From: DASRHY01 sp035650275
Lineage (GTDB): Bacteria > Actinomycetota > Actinomycetes > Propionibacteriales > Kribbellaceae
Direction: 5' to 3'
Length of the DNA stretch: 64,000 nucleotides
Assembly (NCBI GenBank): GCA_035650275.1
Contig: DASRHY010000239.1
Coordinates: 8,185-72,184, forward strand
The notes under the pieces were generated by a model, which did not search any database, was not told where the DNA came from, and saw nothing but the letters and a program-made list of their open reading frames with translations. The translations under genes and the position numbers were made by a program. Positions 6,393 through 14,339 of this stretch are shown in pieces; positions within the stretch are counted from its first letter, which is position 1, and each line of letters opens with the position of its first letter.

Positions 6393-7697
6393 TCAGGCCT
6401 TCCCGACTGCTGAGGCAACGATTGCAGCGCCGAGCGCCGTCGCCGGTACACCACCGCCCGGATGGGCCCCGGAGCCGACGCAGTACAGACCCTGGACGGG
6501 GGAGATGTTGGCCGCCCGGCGGCGGACTGTCCGCGAGCCCTCCCAGGCCACCCCGCACAGCCAGGACGGCGACGTCTGCCGGCTCACCACCTGTTCGCGG
6601 ACGTCGATCCCGCGGCCGGTCAGCAGGTCGAGCGCGTCCTCGGTCGGGTAGCCGTGCACCAGCACCGACCAGGCCCGGTGCCCGGCCGGTGCGGTGCCGG
6701 CCACCCGGACCACGACCAACGGGTCGCCGTGCAGCACGGTCTCGAACGGCAGATCCGGCACCGGGTCGCGCAGCCCCAGATGCACCACGTACGTCGCCTC
6801 GGCGTCGTGCGTCTTCCGGAGCTGCTTGCGGACGCCGTCCGCCTCGGGTGCGTACACCAGCTCCTCGTAAAGCACGCGCGGGTCGAGGTCGCTCACCACC
6901 GCGTCGGCCGCGAGCAGCTCGCCGTCGCTGAGCCGGACCCCGCGGACAGCGCCGCCGGAGGTCGCCACCGCCGCCACCTCGGCGCCGAGCCGGACCTCGA
7001 CCCGGCGTTCCACCAGCCGTTTCGCCAGCGCGTCCACCAGCGCCGCGAAGCCGTCGGCGAAGGTCCAGCAGCCGAAGGTTCGCTCCAGGTACGCGACCAC
7101 ACCGACGTACGCCGGCGTGCGCCGCGGGTCCGAGCGGCACACCGCGGCGTAGTAGGTCAGCGCCGCTCGCGCGCGTTCGTCGTCCAGCCGCCGGGACGCG
7201 ACCCGCTCCAGCGACTGCCACGGCCGCAGCGTCCGCAGTGCGCGCACCGACTGACGGCGTGGCGGCGGCTGGTCCAGCGCGGTCGTCCGCACCGTTTCCC
7301 AGACGTCGGCATAGGAGTCGAGCAGCGCGGTCCACTGCTCCGCGGTCCGTTCGCCGACAGTCCGCCAGGCGCGACGCTGGTCGGCGCGGTCCAGCAGTGG
7401 GAGGTCCAGCACGGTGCCGTCGGTGAAGACGTGCCGGCGCGGATCGGTGATCGGGACCAGATCGGCGACCTGTTCGAGCGGCCGGCCGGACTTGCGGAAC
7501 AGGTCCCGCAGCGCGGCCGGCAGCGTCGTACTGGCTGCTCCGGTGTCCCAGCGGAAGCCGTCGGCCTCCAGCGTGCCGAGGGTGCCGCCGATGCGGTTCG
7601 CGCGTTCGCAGACGGTCACCCGGTGTCCGAGCTTGGCCAGCCGGACGGCGGCGGCGAGCCCGCCCAGGCCGGCTCCGATGACGACGATCGATGCCAT
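6393..7697 (-). CDS. FAD-dependent oxidoreductase, phytoene desaturase (CrtI)-like family
   Basis: A 434-residue flavoprotein. The N-terminus is a Rossmann FAD-binding motif (VVIGAGLGGLAAAVRLAKLG, then CERANRIGGTL), and the C-terminus ends with the CrtI-type GSGAHPGGGVPATALGAA segment, where the second FAD-contacting glycines lie. CrtI-like enzymes desaturate or isomerise polyprenoid chains, but no carotenoid genes are nearby, so the substrate is open. At 434 residues it is shorter than typical phytoene desaturases (about 500), closer to the retinol-saturase-like short members. Its ATG overlaps the stop of the DUF4126 gene by one base (TGATG), indicating coupled translation. Confidence 0.83.
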   Translation of the reverse strand: MASIVVIGAGLGGLAAAVRLAKLGHRVTVCERANRIGGTLGTLEADGFRWDTGAASTTLPAALRDLFRKSGRPLEQVADLVPITDPRRHVFTDGTVLDLPLLDRADQRRAWRTVGERTAEQWTALLDSYADVWETVRTTALDQPPPRRQSVRALRTLRPWQSLERVASRRLDDERARAALTYYAAVCRSDPRRTPAYVGVVAYLERTFGCWTFADGFAALVDALAKRLVERRVEVRLGAEVAAVATSGGAVRGVRLSDGELLAADAVVSDLDPRVLYEELVYAPEADGVRKQLRKTHDAEATYVVHLGLRDPVPDLPFETVLHGDPLVVVRVAGTAPAGHRAWSVLVHGYPTEDALDLLTGRGIDVREQVVSRQTSPSWLCGVAWEGSRTVRRRAANISPVQGLYCVGSGAHPGGGVPATALGAAIVASAVGKA

Positions 7698-8314
7698 CAG
7701 CCGGTACCACCGCCCCTGGCCGGGGTGCCGCCGGTCCGGCCCTCGCGCCAGGCGCGGTACTTGGCCAGCCCGCGCCTGATCGCGCGGATCGCGAAGAACA
7801 CCGTGACGGCACCGAGTATCAGCAGGATGGCCGCGATCACCGCCGCCAGCCAGGGGTAGACCACGGCGAGCGACACCATGCCGGCCACCGCGACGTCCTC
7901 GCCGGACGACACGGCGATGTTGGTGACCGGCTCGGGGGAGGTGTTCACCGCGAGCCGGAGCGAGGCCTTGATCAGGTGCGACGTCAGCGCCGTCAGACCG
8001 CCGGTGGCGACTATCACCGCCTGATGCAGGGTGGTCGAGTCACTGGCGATGAGCGCGGCGATGACCGCGCCGACGGTGGGCCGGATCAGCGTGGAGATCG
8101 TGTCCCAGGCCGAGTCGACGTACGGGATCTTGTCCGCGACGAACTCCACCGCGAACAACGCCGCGGCCGCGATCATCACGTCGGTCCGGGTGAGGGCGTC
8201 GGGCACCTCCTCGACGCCGGCGAACCGGCCGAGCAGGCCCAGCATCAAGACGCACACGTAGGCGTTGATCCCACTCGCCCAGCCGGTGGTGAATGCCAGC
8301 GGCAACGCTTCCAT
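7697..8314 (-). CDS. DUF4126 family membrane protein
   Basis: A 205-residue integral membrane protein of the DUF4126 family, whose function is unknown. It opens with the family-typical LAFTTGWASGINAYVCVLMLGLLG helix, followed by VEFVADKIPYVDSAWDT, then four to five more hydrophobic segments (roughly residues 80-105, 108-122, 130-180). The last 25 residues are basic and glycine-rich, probably cytoplasmic. It is the first gene of a two-gene minus-strand operon with the CrtI-like oxidoreductase and is divergent from the secreted amidase gene. Confidence 0.8.
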   Translation of the reverse strand: MEALPLAFTTGWASGINAYVCVLMLGLLGRFAGVEEVPDALTRTDVMIAAAALFAVEFVADKIPYVDSAWDTISTLIRPTVGAVIAALIASDSTTLHQAVIVATGGLTALTSHLIKASLRLAVNTSPEPVTNIAVSSGEDVAVAGMVSLAVVYPWLAAVIAAILLILGAVTVFFAIRAIRRGLAKYRAWREGRTGGTPARGGGTG

Positions 8315-8363
8315 GTCCTGCCCTGTCTGTCCCGTCCTGCATGCTGTCCGCGACCAGGCACAC

Positions 8364-8384
8364 GCGGTCAGTGGTCATGACCGC
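8364..8384. promoter_or_regulatory. Inverted repeat in the divergent DUF4126/amidase intergenic region
   Basis: GCGGTCA and TGACCGC form a perfect 7-base inverted repeat around a 7-base centre, in the 216-base region between the two divergent genes. A TTGACA is present at 8448-8453 facing the amidase gene, but without a convincing -10. The region otherwise shows nothing distinctive. Confidence 0.3.
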
Positions 8385-8530
8385 CATATTTCAGAGATCC
8401 TGCCCTATGTCACCGGTGAACCTACCTCCGCCGCGCGGTGTGAACCGTTGACACGCAGATCAACTCGGACCGAAAGTAAACGACGAACCACACCGGGTCA
8501 CTCCGGATCCGCCTCGCTCAGGGAGCGCTC

Positions 8531-10474
8531 ATGTCCCGACCTCTCACACGACTCATTCGCCGCCGGCACGCGGTGGCGCTACTCGCCGCGGCAGCCCTGC
8601 TGCCCGCGGTCGCTCTCCCGGCCGCGGCCGGCGACGATCCCGAAGCCGCCAGCCCATCGGGTACCACGCTCGCGGCCGCCTTCACCGACGCGTCCCAGCG
8701 GTACGGCGTACCGGAGCGGGTGCTGCTCGCGATCTCGTACGCCCAGACCCGGTGGGACGACCACGGTGCCAGCCCGAGCACGTCCGGCGGCTACGGTCCG
8801 ATGCACCTGACCGACGTCCGGCTGCCCCGCACAGCCGAGACCGCGGACGGCACCCGGACCTTCGACGCGAAGGCGCCGCAGCTGCACACGCTGACCACCG
8901 CGGCCGACCTGACCGGCCGGAGCCCGGCCGACCTGCGGCTCGACCCGGCGGCGAACATCGCCGGCGGTGCGGCACTGCTCGCGGACAAGCAGCGCTCGAT
9001 GGGCCTGGCTACCGGTGCCGGCACCGACGCCGCGGACTGGTACGGCGCGGTGGCGGCGTACAGCGGCGCGAACGACACGGCCACAGCGGCGACGTTCGCC
9101 GAGGACGTGTACGGGATCCTCGCCAAGGGCGCGGCGCGCACCACGAACGCCGGCCAGCGTCTGGTGTTGCCGGCGGCAACGGTCGCGCCAGACCGCGGCC
9201 AGCTCGCCCGCACCGGCCTGAAGACCGCGGCGGCCGGGGGAGAGGTCGACTGTCCGAAGCAGCTGGCCTGCGAATGGCTGCCGGCGCCGTACGAGTGGTA
9301 CGGCCAGCCGAATCCCGGTGCCTACGGCAACCATGACCTGGCGAACCGGCCGAACGACATGAAGATCGACTACATCATCATTCACGACACCGAGGCCAGC
9401 TGGCAGACCACGCTGAACCTGGTGCAGGACCCGACCTACGTCAGCTGGCAGTACACGATGCGGTCGTCGGACGGCAAGACCTGGCAGCACGTCAAGCCGA
9501 ACGACGTCGCCTGGCACGCCGGCAACTGGTACGTGAACATGCACAGCCTCGGCATCGAGCACGAGGGCTTCGCGGCGCAGGGCGCGACCTGGTACACCGA
9601 GGCGCTTTACCGCAACTCGGCCCGGCTGGTCCGCTACCTCGCGGCCAAGTACGACGTGCCGCTGGACCGCGCGCACATCATGGGGCACGACAAGATCCCC
9701 GGCATCACCCCGGCACGGATCCCGGCCATGCACTGGGACCCGGGCCCGTACTGGGACTGGGAGCACTACTTCGACCTGCTCGAAGCGCCGTTCCACGGCA
9801 CGAAGCTGCCGGTCAAGGCCGGCTCGGTCGTCACGCTGATCCCGGGCTTCGACGACAACGTCCAGGTCGTGACCGGGTGCGAGACGTCGGCGCCGTGCAC
9901 CCCGCAGGGCACGAACTTCGTCTACCTGCGGACCGAGCCGAACGACGCCGCGCCGCTGGTGAAGGACATCGGGCTGCGCCCGAACGGAGCGAACAGCACC
10001 ACGCACGTGTCCGACATCGGCGCCCGAATCGACGCCGGCTCGAAGTTCGTCGTTGCCGAGCGCAACGGTGAGTGGCTGGCGGTGTGGTACCTCGGCCAGA
10101 AGGGCTGGTTCCGCAACCCCGTCGCCGACCCGGACGCGTTCCGCACCCCGGGCCTGGTGGTGAAGCCGAAGGCCGGTATGACCACGATCCCGGTCTACGG
10201 CCGGGCCTACCCGGAGCAGGCGGCGTACCCGCCGGAGATCCCGTACGCCGGCAACGAGGTGACACCGCTGCCGTACACGATCGCCGCCGGCCAGGCCTAC
10301 CCGCTCGCAGACGCGCACATCCAGACGGACTTCTACAACGCGAAGACGTTCAACGGCGTGCCGCCGAACGACCACGTCCAGGTAGTCGGGCAGGACCGGT
10401 ACTACCAGATCTGGTTCGGACACCGGATGCACTACGTCCGGGCTGCGGACGTCGACATCCGGGTGGCACCCTGA
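8531..10474 (+). CDS. Secreted N-acetylmuramoyl-L-alanine amidase with N-terminal transglycosylase-like domain
   Basis: A 647-residue exported peptidoglycan hydrolase. A signal peptide covers about residues 1-33 (basic start, hydrophobic AVALLAAAALLPAVALPAAA core ending at AAAGDD). Residues about 50-230 resemble a lytic-transglycosylase/lysozyme-like helical domain with a Gly-Pro-Met-His-Leu turn. The amidase_2 (PGRP-like) zinc domain spans about 275-420, with the zinc histidine in IIIHDTEAS, a central LGIEHEG and GHDKIPG near its end. The C-terminal 200 residues hold repeated SH3-like beta segments that probably bind the wall. The ATG follows GGGAGCG. The YjbR-like gene begins 4 bases after its stop. 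Confidence 0.88.
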   Translation: MSRPLTRLIRRRHAVALLAAAALLPAVALPAAAGDDPEAASPSGTTLAAAFTDASQRYGVPERVLLAISYAQTRWDDHGASPSTSGGYGPMHLTDVRLPRTAETADGTRTFDAKAPQLHTLTTAADLTGRSPADLRLDPAANIAGGAALLADKQRSMGLATGAGTDAADWYGAVAAYSGANDTATAATFAEDVYGILAKGAARTTNAGQRLVLPAATVAPDRGQLARTGLKTAAAGGEVDCPKQLACEWLPAPYEWYGQPNPGAYGNHDLANRPNDMKIDYIIIHDTEASWQTTLNLVQDPTYVSWQYTMRSSDGKTWQHVKPNDVAWHAGNWYVNMHSLGIEHEGFAAQGATWYTEALYRNSARLVRYLAAKYDVPLDRAHIMGHDKIPGITPARIPAMHWDPGPYWDWEHYFDLLEAPFHGTKLPVKAGSVVTLIPGFDDNVQVVTGCETSAPCTPQGTNFVYLRTEPNDAAPLVKDIGLRPNGANSTTHVSDIGARIDAGSKFVVAERNGEWLAVWYLGQKGWFRNPVADPDAFRTPGLVVKPKAGMTTIPVYGRAYPEQAAYPPEIPYAGNEVTPLPYTIAAGQAYPLADAHIQTDFYNAKTFNGVPPNDHVQVVGQDRYYQIWFGHRMHYVRAADVDIRVAP

Positions 10475-10478
10475 TCAG

Positions 10479-10844
10479 GTGGTGACAGCGGACGAGGTGC
10501 GCCGGGTAGCGCTCGAGCTACCCGGCAGCTACCTCGCGGTGGTCCGCGACATCGTCAAGATCCGGGTCAACCGTTACGTGTACCTCGCCTTCTCGCCCGA
10601 CGACGAGCAGATGGGCTGCGGGTTCCCCAAGGAGGAGCGCGACGCGGCGATCGCCGCCGAGCCGGACAAGTTCCTGCCGCCGGCGCCGCGGGACATGCGC
10701 TACCGGTGGATCGAGGTTCGGCTGGACGCGCTGGACGAGACCGAGATGCGCGAGCTGGTCACGGACGCGTGGCGGATGTGCGTGTCCAAGCGCACCGCGG
10801 CCGAGTACGACGCGCAACAGGCCGGCGGGAACGAACCAGGCTGA
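10479..10844 (+). CDS. MmcQ/YjbR family DNA-binding-fold protein
   Basis: A 121-residue protein of the MmcQ/YjbR family. It begins with the family-type TADEVRRVALELPGS helix, contains a central YVYLAFSPDDEQMGCGFPKEER strand-turn region and the RYRWIEVRLDALDETEMRELVTDAW segment near the end. The family has a CyaY-like fold and a suspected, not proven, DNA-binding role. Either GTG at 10479 or GTG at 10482 could start it. It lies 4 bases after the amidase gene and ends just before a long hairpin shared with the convergent ybaK-like gene. Confidence 0.83.
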   Translation: MVTADEVRRVALELPGSYLAVVRDIVKIRVNRYVYLAFSPDDEQMGCGFPKEERDAAIAAEPDKFLPPAPRDMRYRWIEVRLDALDETEMRELVTDAWRMCVSKRTAAEYDAQQAGGNEPG

Positions 10845-10882
10845 CGTCGGTCGTCCCCTTGGCCGAGCAGCCCGCTTCCGCC

Positions 10883-10980
10883 GTCGCAATTCGCGTGGTT
10901 AACCCGGCGAGTGGTGGGTTGTCCCCGGCAATGACCAGGGACAACCCTGCACTGGCCGGATTAACCACGCGAATTGCGAC
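10883..10980. repeat. 98-bp near-perfect palindrome between convergent genes
   Basis: Two 46-base arms pair at 41 positions; the outer 20 bases of each arm (10883-10902 and 10961-10980) are perfectly complementary, and a second perfect block GGGTTGTCCC lies near the centre. The loop is only about 6 bases. It sits between the 3' ends of the YjbR-like and YbaK-like genes and could serve as a bidirectional terminator, but it is far longer than a terminator needs, and has no T-tract. Confidence 0.75.
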
Positions 10981-11020
10981 CGGGGTGCGACCGCCCGCGG
11001 GGGGGTGGCCGGGTGGACGG

Positions 11021-11494
11021 TCAGTTGACGTCGATGGCGATGCCGTCGGTGATCCGCAGCAGCTCGTCGTACGTGCTGGGGAAGACCGCGTGGGGGATGC
11101 CGCCGGCGGCCCAGACCTCGTCGTACGTCGCCAGCGTGCGGTCCACCAGGGTGCGCATCGGCGCCGGGTGGCCGACCGGCGCGACACCGCCGATCGCCTG
11201 ACCGGTGTGCTCGCGGACGAACTCCGGGGTGGCGCGGCGCAGCTTCGCGATGCCCAGCTCGGCGGCGACCTTGCCGGTGTCGACCCGGTGCGCGCCGGAG
11301 GTGAGGATCAGCACTGGCACCCCGTCCCCGTCGAAGATCAGGCTGTTCGCGATCGCCCCGACCTCGCAGCCGAGCTGCTCCGCGGCCGCGGCCGCGGTCG
11401 GGGCGGCGTCGGGCAGGACCCTGATCACGCCGGTGGCGCCGGCGGCGGCGAGGGCCTCGGCGACCCGCTGGATGCTGGGATGGGAGTCGTTCAC
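11021..11494 (-). CDS. YbaK/ProX-type aminoacyl-tRNA deacylase family protein
   Basis: A 157-residue single-domain YbaK/EbsC protein. The family pattern is clear: an N-terminal helix RVAEALAAAG, a strand EVGAIANSLIF, then LILTSGAHRVDTGKVAAELG (with the lysine that binds the tRNA end), and GQAIGGVAPVGH, the conserved glycine-rich loop. Members hydrolyse mischarged tRNA such as Cys- or Ala-tRNA-Pro in trans. GTG 11494 overlaps the TGA of the upstream DUF4037 gene (GTGA), so the two are translationally coupled. Substrate specificity cannot be assigned from sequence. Confidence 0.88.
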   Translation of the reverse strand: MNDSHPSIQRVAEALAAAGATGVIRVLPDAAPTAAAAAEQLGCEVGAIANSLIFDGDGVPVLILTSGAHRVDTGKVAAELGIAKLRRATPEFVREHTGQAIGGVAPVGHPAPMRTLVDRTLATYDEVWAAGGIPHAVFPSTYDELLRITDGIAIDVN

Positions 11495-12555
11495 CCGGCC
11501 GAGCCTAATGCGGCCGGTCCGCCGGGTCGCCCGAGTCCCCCGTAGAGCGGTCCGAGCCGGCGGGCGACCGAGGGGTCGCTGAGCAGGTCGGAGCTGTCCG
11601 CCGCCTGGTCGACGCTCCCGACCAGCGGTAGCGATCGCAGCAGCGGGTCGGTGACCGTCGCCAGGCAGGCCTTGGCGAACCGTCCCGCGCCGAGCACCGT
11701 GGCCGGGCGGTCGTGGAAGGTCCGCAGCGCCGGGTCCACCGGCTCGGTCACACCGAGCGCGTTGTGGCGGCGGGCGAGCAGCGTGTACGCCGTACCGAGC
11801 GCACGCTCCCGCCCGGCCAGGTCCGCGGCCCGCACCGCGTCCCGCAACGCCGTGTCCAGCCCGTCGGAGTGGTCCAGCTCCGCGAACGCCGTACCCAGCC
11901 ACTTGCTGTACGGCGCGTAACGGCGCGCCATCAGCAGCGCGAGCCGGACCGCGTCCCGGACCTGCCGGGCGGCGACGACCGCGGACCCGAGCTCGTCGCC
12001 CACTTCGGCGGTGCGCTGCACGAACGGCTCCTCCTGGTCGAGTCGGCGCCACTGGCAGGCCAGCAGCCATCGCCACACCTGGTCCGGATACCACCGCAGG
12101 CTCGCGCGGACCGGTGCCAGCCGGCCGTCGTCGGCGTACACCTGACCGCGTACGACGCCGAGCAGCTGTTGCTGCGGAACCAGCAGCCAGTCCTGCGTGG
12201 CAAGCGGCCGGGTGGCGTCGACGCCGAGGTGGTCGCGCAGCCAGCCGGCCAGGGTCGCGACGGTGACGTGATGTACCGGCCGCTGCTGGTCCCAGCCGAA
12301 CCTGACCGGCAGGCCGCGGAACTCGTCCGGCAGGCCGTCCTCGATCCGGTCCCTGGTCGCGGCCAGGTCGGCGTCGTCGACGAAGACGCACAGTCGCGGG
12401 CCCCATCCGTGGTCGGTGGACCGCTCGGTGTCGTACCCGAGCACGTCCGAGCCCCAGCCGAGCAGCCCGGCCGCGTACGGCGTCCCGTCCAGCAGCGGTC
12501 CGATGACCTCGGTGTGGAATGCGGCGTTGAGCCGGCGGCTGCTGACGAACGTCAC
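11491..12555 (-). CDS. DUF4037 domain protein (nucleotidyltransferase-like)
   Basis: A 354-residue protein with a DUF4037-type nucleotidyltransferase-like layout. The N-terminal part has the GWGSDVLGYDTERSTDHGWGPRLCVFV block, which resembles a GS-x-D-x-D-type nucleotide-transfer site followed by a strand. The rest is mostly helical and includes a YSKWLGTAF helix. The biochemical role is unknown. It starts at a GTG 25 bases downstream of the DM13 gene on the same strand and overlaps the ybaK-like gene, so the three may form one operon. Confidence 0.75.
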   Translation of the reverse strand: MTFVSSRRLNAAFHTEVIGPLLDGTPYAAGLLGWGSDVLGYDTERSTDHGWGPRLCVFVDDADLAATRDRIEDGLPDEFRGLPVRFGWDQQRPVHHVTVATLAGWLRDHLGVDATRPLATQDWLLVPQQQLLGVVRGQVYADDGRLAPVRASLRWYPDQVWRWLLACQWRRLDQEEPFVQRTAEVGDELGSAVVAARQVRDAVRLALLMARRYAPYSKWLGTAFAELDHSDGLDTALRDAVRAADLAGRERALGTAYTLLARRHNALGVTEPVDPALRTFHDRPATVLGAGRFAKACLATVTDPLLRSLPLVGSVDQAADSSDLLSDPSVARRLGPLYGGLGRPGGPAALGSAG

Positions 12556-12580
12556 CCGGCCATCCTGGCCGACCGCCGGC

Positions 12581-13183
12581 TCAGGCGGTCGCCAGGGCGG
12601 CGGCTCCGAACGACACGTTGAACCGGTCGCACCAGATGCTCACGCTGCGGAACTTGCTCAGGTCGACGTCCGCCGGGATCGCGTAGTTCTGGTTGCCCTG
12701 GTTGCCCTTCAGGTCACCGAGGTCGACGTACGTGCCGTCGTCGAAGACCCGCCAGCCTCTGGTTCCCTCGACCACCTCGGCGTCGGTCAGCCAGACCTCG
12801 AGGTCCGGTCCGTCGGAGGTGTCCAGGCCCTCGAGCCGCAGCACGCGGCTGCCGTCGGCGAGCCGGATCACCGCGGCGGTGCCGGTGGTGTCGTGCTCGT
12901 GCGTGATGAACGTTCCGCGCGCCAGCGTGACCGGACCGGCCGAAACTGTCGGTGGCCGCGTCGACGATTGGGGCATGGACGGAGACGTATCGGTGCCGGG
13001 TGCGGTGCTTGTGGGTGCCGGAGTGGTGGGCGCTGCGTCCGCGGGTGCTCCGGGCAACGACTCGTCCACGACCGTGTTGGTGAACAGCCGCCATGGCTGG
13101 AACAACGGCAGCCCGACCGCGAGACCGACGGCGGCTACGGACGCGACGACGGCGATCACCGTACGGCGGGACGGGCGCGGCAT
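12581..13183 (-). CDS. Membrane-anchored DM13 domain protein
   Basis: A 200-residue protein. Residues about 8-27 form a hydrophobic anchor or signal sequence (TVIAVVASVAAVGLAVGLPL). Residues about 40-85 are a Pro/Thr/Ser-rich linker. The C-terminal domain of about 105 residues matches DM13: GTFITHEHDTTGTAAVIRLADGS, then LEVWLTDAEVVEG and a NQNYAIPADVDL segment, with a cysteine in the final SIWCDRF strand. DM13 domains are extracellular and suspected to be redox-active. ATG 13183 has GGAGGAC six bases upstream. It is the first gene of the minus-strand group and is divergent from the SOS-box operon. Confidence 0.8.
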   Translation of the reverse strand: MPRPSRRTVIAVVASVAAVGLAVGLPLFQPWRLFTNTVVDESLPGAPADAAPTTPAPTSTAPGTDTSPSMPQSSTRPPTVSAGPVTLARGTFITHEHDTTGTAAVIRLADGSRVLRLEGLDTSDGPDLEVWLTDAEVVEGTRGWRVFDDGTYVDLGDLKGNQGNQNYAIPADVDLSKFRSVSIWCDRFNVSFGAAALATA

Positions 13184-13269
13184 GAGGTCCTCCGGGAGTG
13201 CTGGCCTGCTGTCGGGACCAGTCTGCTGGTATCCGGTCGCCGATCGGGGCGCGGCGCGATTACCGGTCG

Positions 13270-13299
13270 TTGACGGTTGTCGCCGGGCCGGGGTACTGT
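13270..13299 (+). promoter_or_regulatory. Promoter of the DUF6504/SAV_6107 operon
   Basis: TTGACG (13270-13275) and TACTGT (13294-13299) are separated by 18 bases, a good housekeeping-type promoter. The predicted start near 13306 falls at the edge of the LexA-box palindrome that follows. Confidence 0.6.
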
Positions 13300-13307
13300 T
13301 GTTCCGT

Positions 13308-13323
13308 TCGAACAGATGTTCGA
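13308..13323. promoter_or_regulatory. SOS box (LexA operator)
   Basis: TCGAACAGATGTTCGA is a complete TCGAAC-N4-GTTCGA palindrome, the SOS-box form known from mycobacteria and other actinomycetes. It lies directly downstream of the -10 hexamer, so bound LexA would block transcription start for the plus-strand DUF6504/SAV_6107 genes. Confidence 0.75.
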
Positions 13324-13331
13324 CTGACTCC

Positions 13332-13547
13332 ATGGGAGACCAAGGGGCGGAGTCGGCCGGGCGTCTGGTCGGGCCCGAGGCGGAAGTTGCGGTCCGCTTC
13401 GGGAAGCGGTGGCCCCGGCGGGTTACCGGCACCAGCCCGGCAGGGAGCGTGGACCTCGACCCCCACGGCTCCCGCCGGTGCGTGGCGCCGCGATCCGCCG
13501 GGCCGCCCAACTGTCGAGCGGGACGCCAGGCGGAAGGCGGTAGATGA
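13332..13547 (+). CDS. Possible 71-residue small protein, first ORF after the SOS box
   Basis: ATG 13332 opens a 71-codon frame whose stop overlaps the DUF6504 start (ATGA), as coupled genes do here. The predicted product is Arg/Gly/Pro-rich with three cysteines and matches no family I recognise. Third codon positions are about 80 percent G or C, somewhat lower than neighbouring genes, and there is no good ribosome binding site. It may be a real SOS-induced small gene or simply leader RNA. Confidence 0.3.
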   Translation: MGDQGAESAGRLVGPEAEVAVRFGKRWPRRVTGTSPAGSVDLDPHGSRRCVAPRSAGPPNCRAGRQAEGGR

Positions 13548-13840
13548 TGCTGCAGTACGACGAGGCCGTGCAGGTGCACCGTGCGCCGGTGGATGGCACC
13601 GGAGCGCCGGACCAGTTCCTGTGGCGCGGGCGGCTGTGGCGGGTTTGTGCGGTCCGCAAGCACTGGGTGGAGAGCGCGGCGTGGTGGCAGTCCGAGAACG
13701 GCGATCCGGGCTGGGGGCCCGACCGCACCGTGTACCGCGTGGACGCCGGCTCCGGACGGCACGGCCGGCAGGAGACGTTCGACCTGGCGTTCGACCCGGC
13801 GTCGGAGCGATGGCAGCTCGAACGGGTGACCGAGCGATGA
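13544..13840 (+). CDS. DUF6504 family protein
   Basis: A 98-residue protein that matches the DUF6504 pattern: a WRGRLWRVCAVRKHWVESAAWW core, a VYRVDAG strand, and a C-terminal FDLAFDPASERWQLERV. In many actinomycetes this gene lies with the SAV_6107 gene, a Y-family polymerase (ImuB-like) and error-prone dnaE2, which ties it to mutagenic DNA repair; no polymerase follows here. The SOS box upstream supports DNA-damage control. ATG 13544 or 13547 could be used; GGAAGG lies upstream. The stop overlaps the start of the SAV_6107 gene by 4 bases. Biochemical function is unknown. Confidence 0.8.
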   Translation: MMLQYDEAVQVHRAPVDGTGAPDQFLWRGRLWRVCAVRKHWVESAAWWQSENGDPGWGPDRTVYRVDAGSGRHGRQETFDLAFDPASERWQLERVTER

Positions 13841-14244
13841 CCGCGGCGACCGACCTGGCCCGCGCGTCGGAGGCACTGGCCGAGGCGGAGGAGTCCCACG
13901 ACCACCTGATCCGGTATGCGTCGGCACACGTCGCCGCACTCCGCGCGGCGGCCGCCGTGCTCGCCGCTCGCGCCCGGCCGAGCCCGGCGAAGAAGCGGCG
14001 GGTGCAACGCAATGCCTGGGTGCTGCTGGCGGAGGTCGCACCCGAGTTGGGCGAGTGGTCCGCCTTCTTCGCGGCGAACGCATCCAAGCGGGCCGCGGCC
14101 GAGGCCGGTATCACCAGGGCGGTGACCGAGCGCGAGGCGGACGATCTGTTGCGCGATGCAACGAGGTTCGTCGAGCTGGTGGAGCGCAGTCTCGGACTGC
14201 CCCGGCAGACCGTGCTGTCACAGTCCTGGGTGCGCGCTTCCTGA
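13837..14244 (+). CDS. SAV_6107-family HEPN domain protein
   Basis: A 135-residue all-helical protein of the SAV_6107 HEPN family. Visible features are an N-terminal helix with LARASEALAEAEESHDHLIRYASAHVAALRAAAAVLAAR, a basic RPSPAKKRRVQRNAWVLLAEVAPELGEWSAFFA segment, and a C-terminal helix. HEPN folds are often RNA- or nucleotide-binding; the R-x4-6-H ribonuclease motif of toxin HEPN proteins is not evident, so I do not call it a toxin. Its start overlaps the DUF6504 stop (ATGA) and it shares the SOS-box promoter. Confidence 0.8.
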   Translation: MTAATDLARASEALAEAEESHDHLIRYASAHVAALRAAAAVLAARARPSPAKKRRVQRNAWVLLAEVAPELGEWSAFFAANASKRAAAEAGITRAVTEREADDLLRDATRFVELVERSLGLPRQTVLSQSWVRAS

Positions 14245-14263
14245 CGCTCCAGGCCGGGCGTTT

Positions 14264-14282
14264 GTGTCCTGACCCAGGACAC
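14264..14282. promoter_or_regulatory. Perfect inverted repeat upstream of the methyltransferase gene
   Basis: GTGTCCT-GACCC-AGGACAC is a perfect 7-base inverted repeat with a 5-base centre. It runs into the hexamer TAGGGT, a -10-like sequence 58 bases before the methyltransferase ATG. It is placed as an operator or as the terminator of the upstream operon; the lack of a T-tract favours the first. Confidence 0.4.
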
Positions 14283-14339
14283 TAGGGTGATCTGCGCGGG
14301 GTAGTGCACCCGGAAGCCTGGCTCAGGAGGAGATCGCGG

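Noticed and set aside
13837..14244. HEPN protein as the toxin of a toxin-antitoxin pair with DUF6504
   Set aside because: The catalytic R-x4-6-H motif of HEPN ribonucleases is not seen and DUF6504 has no antitoxin features.
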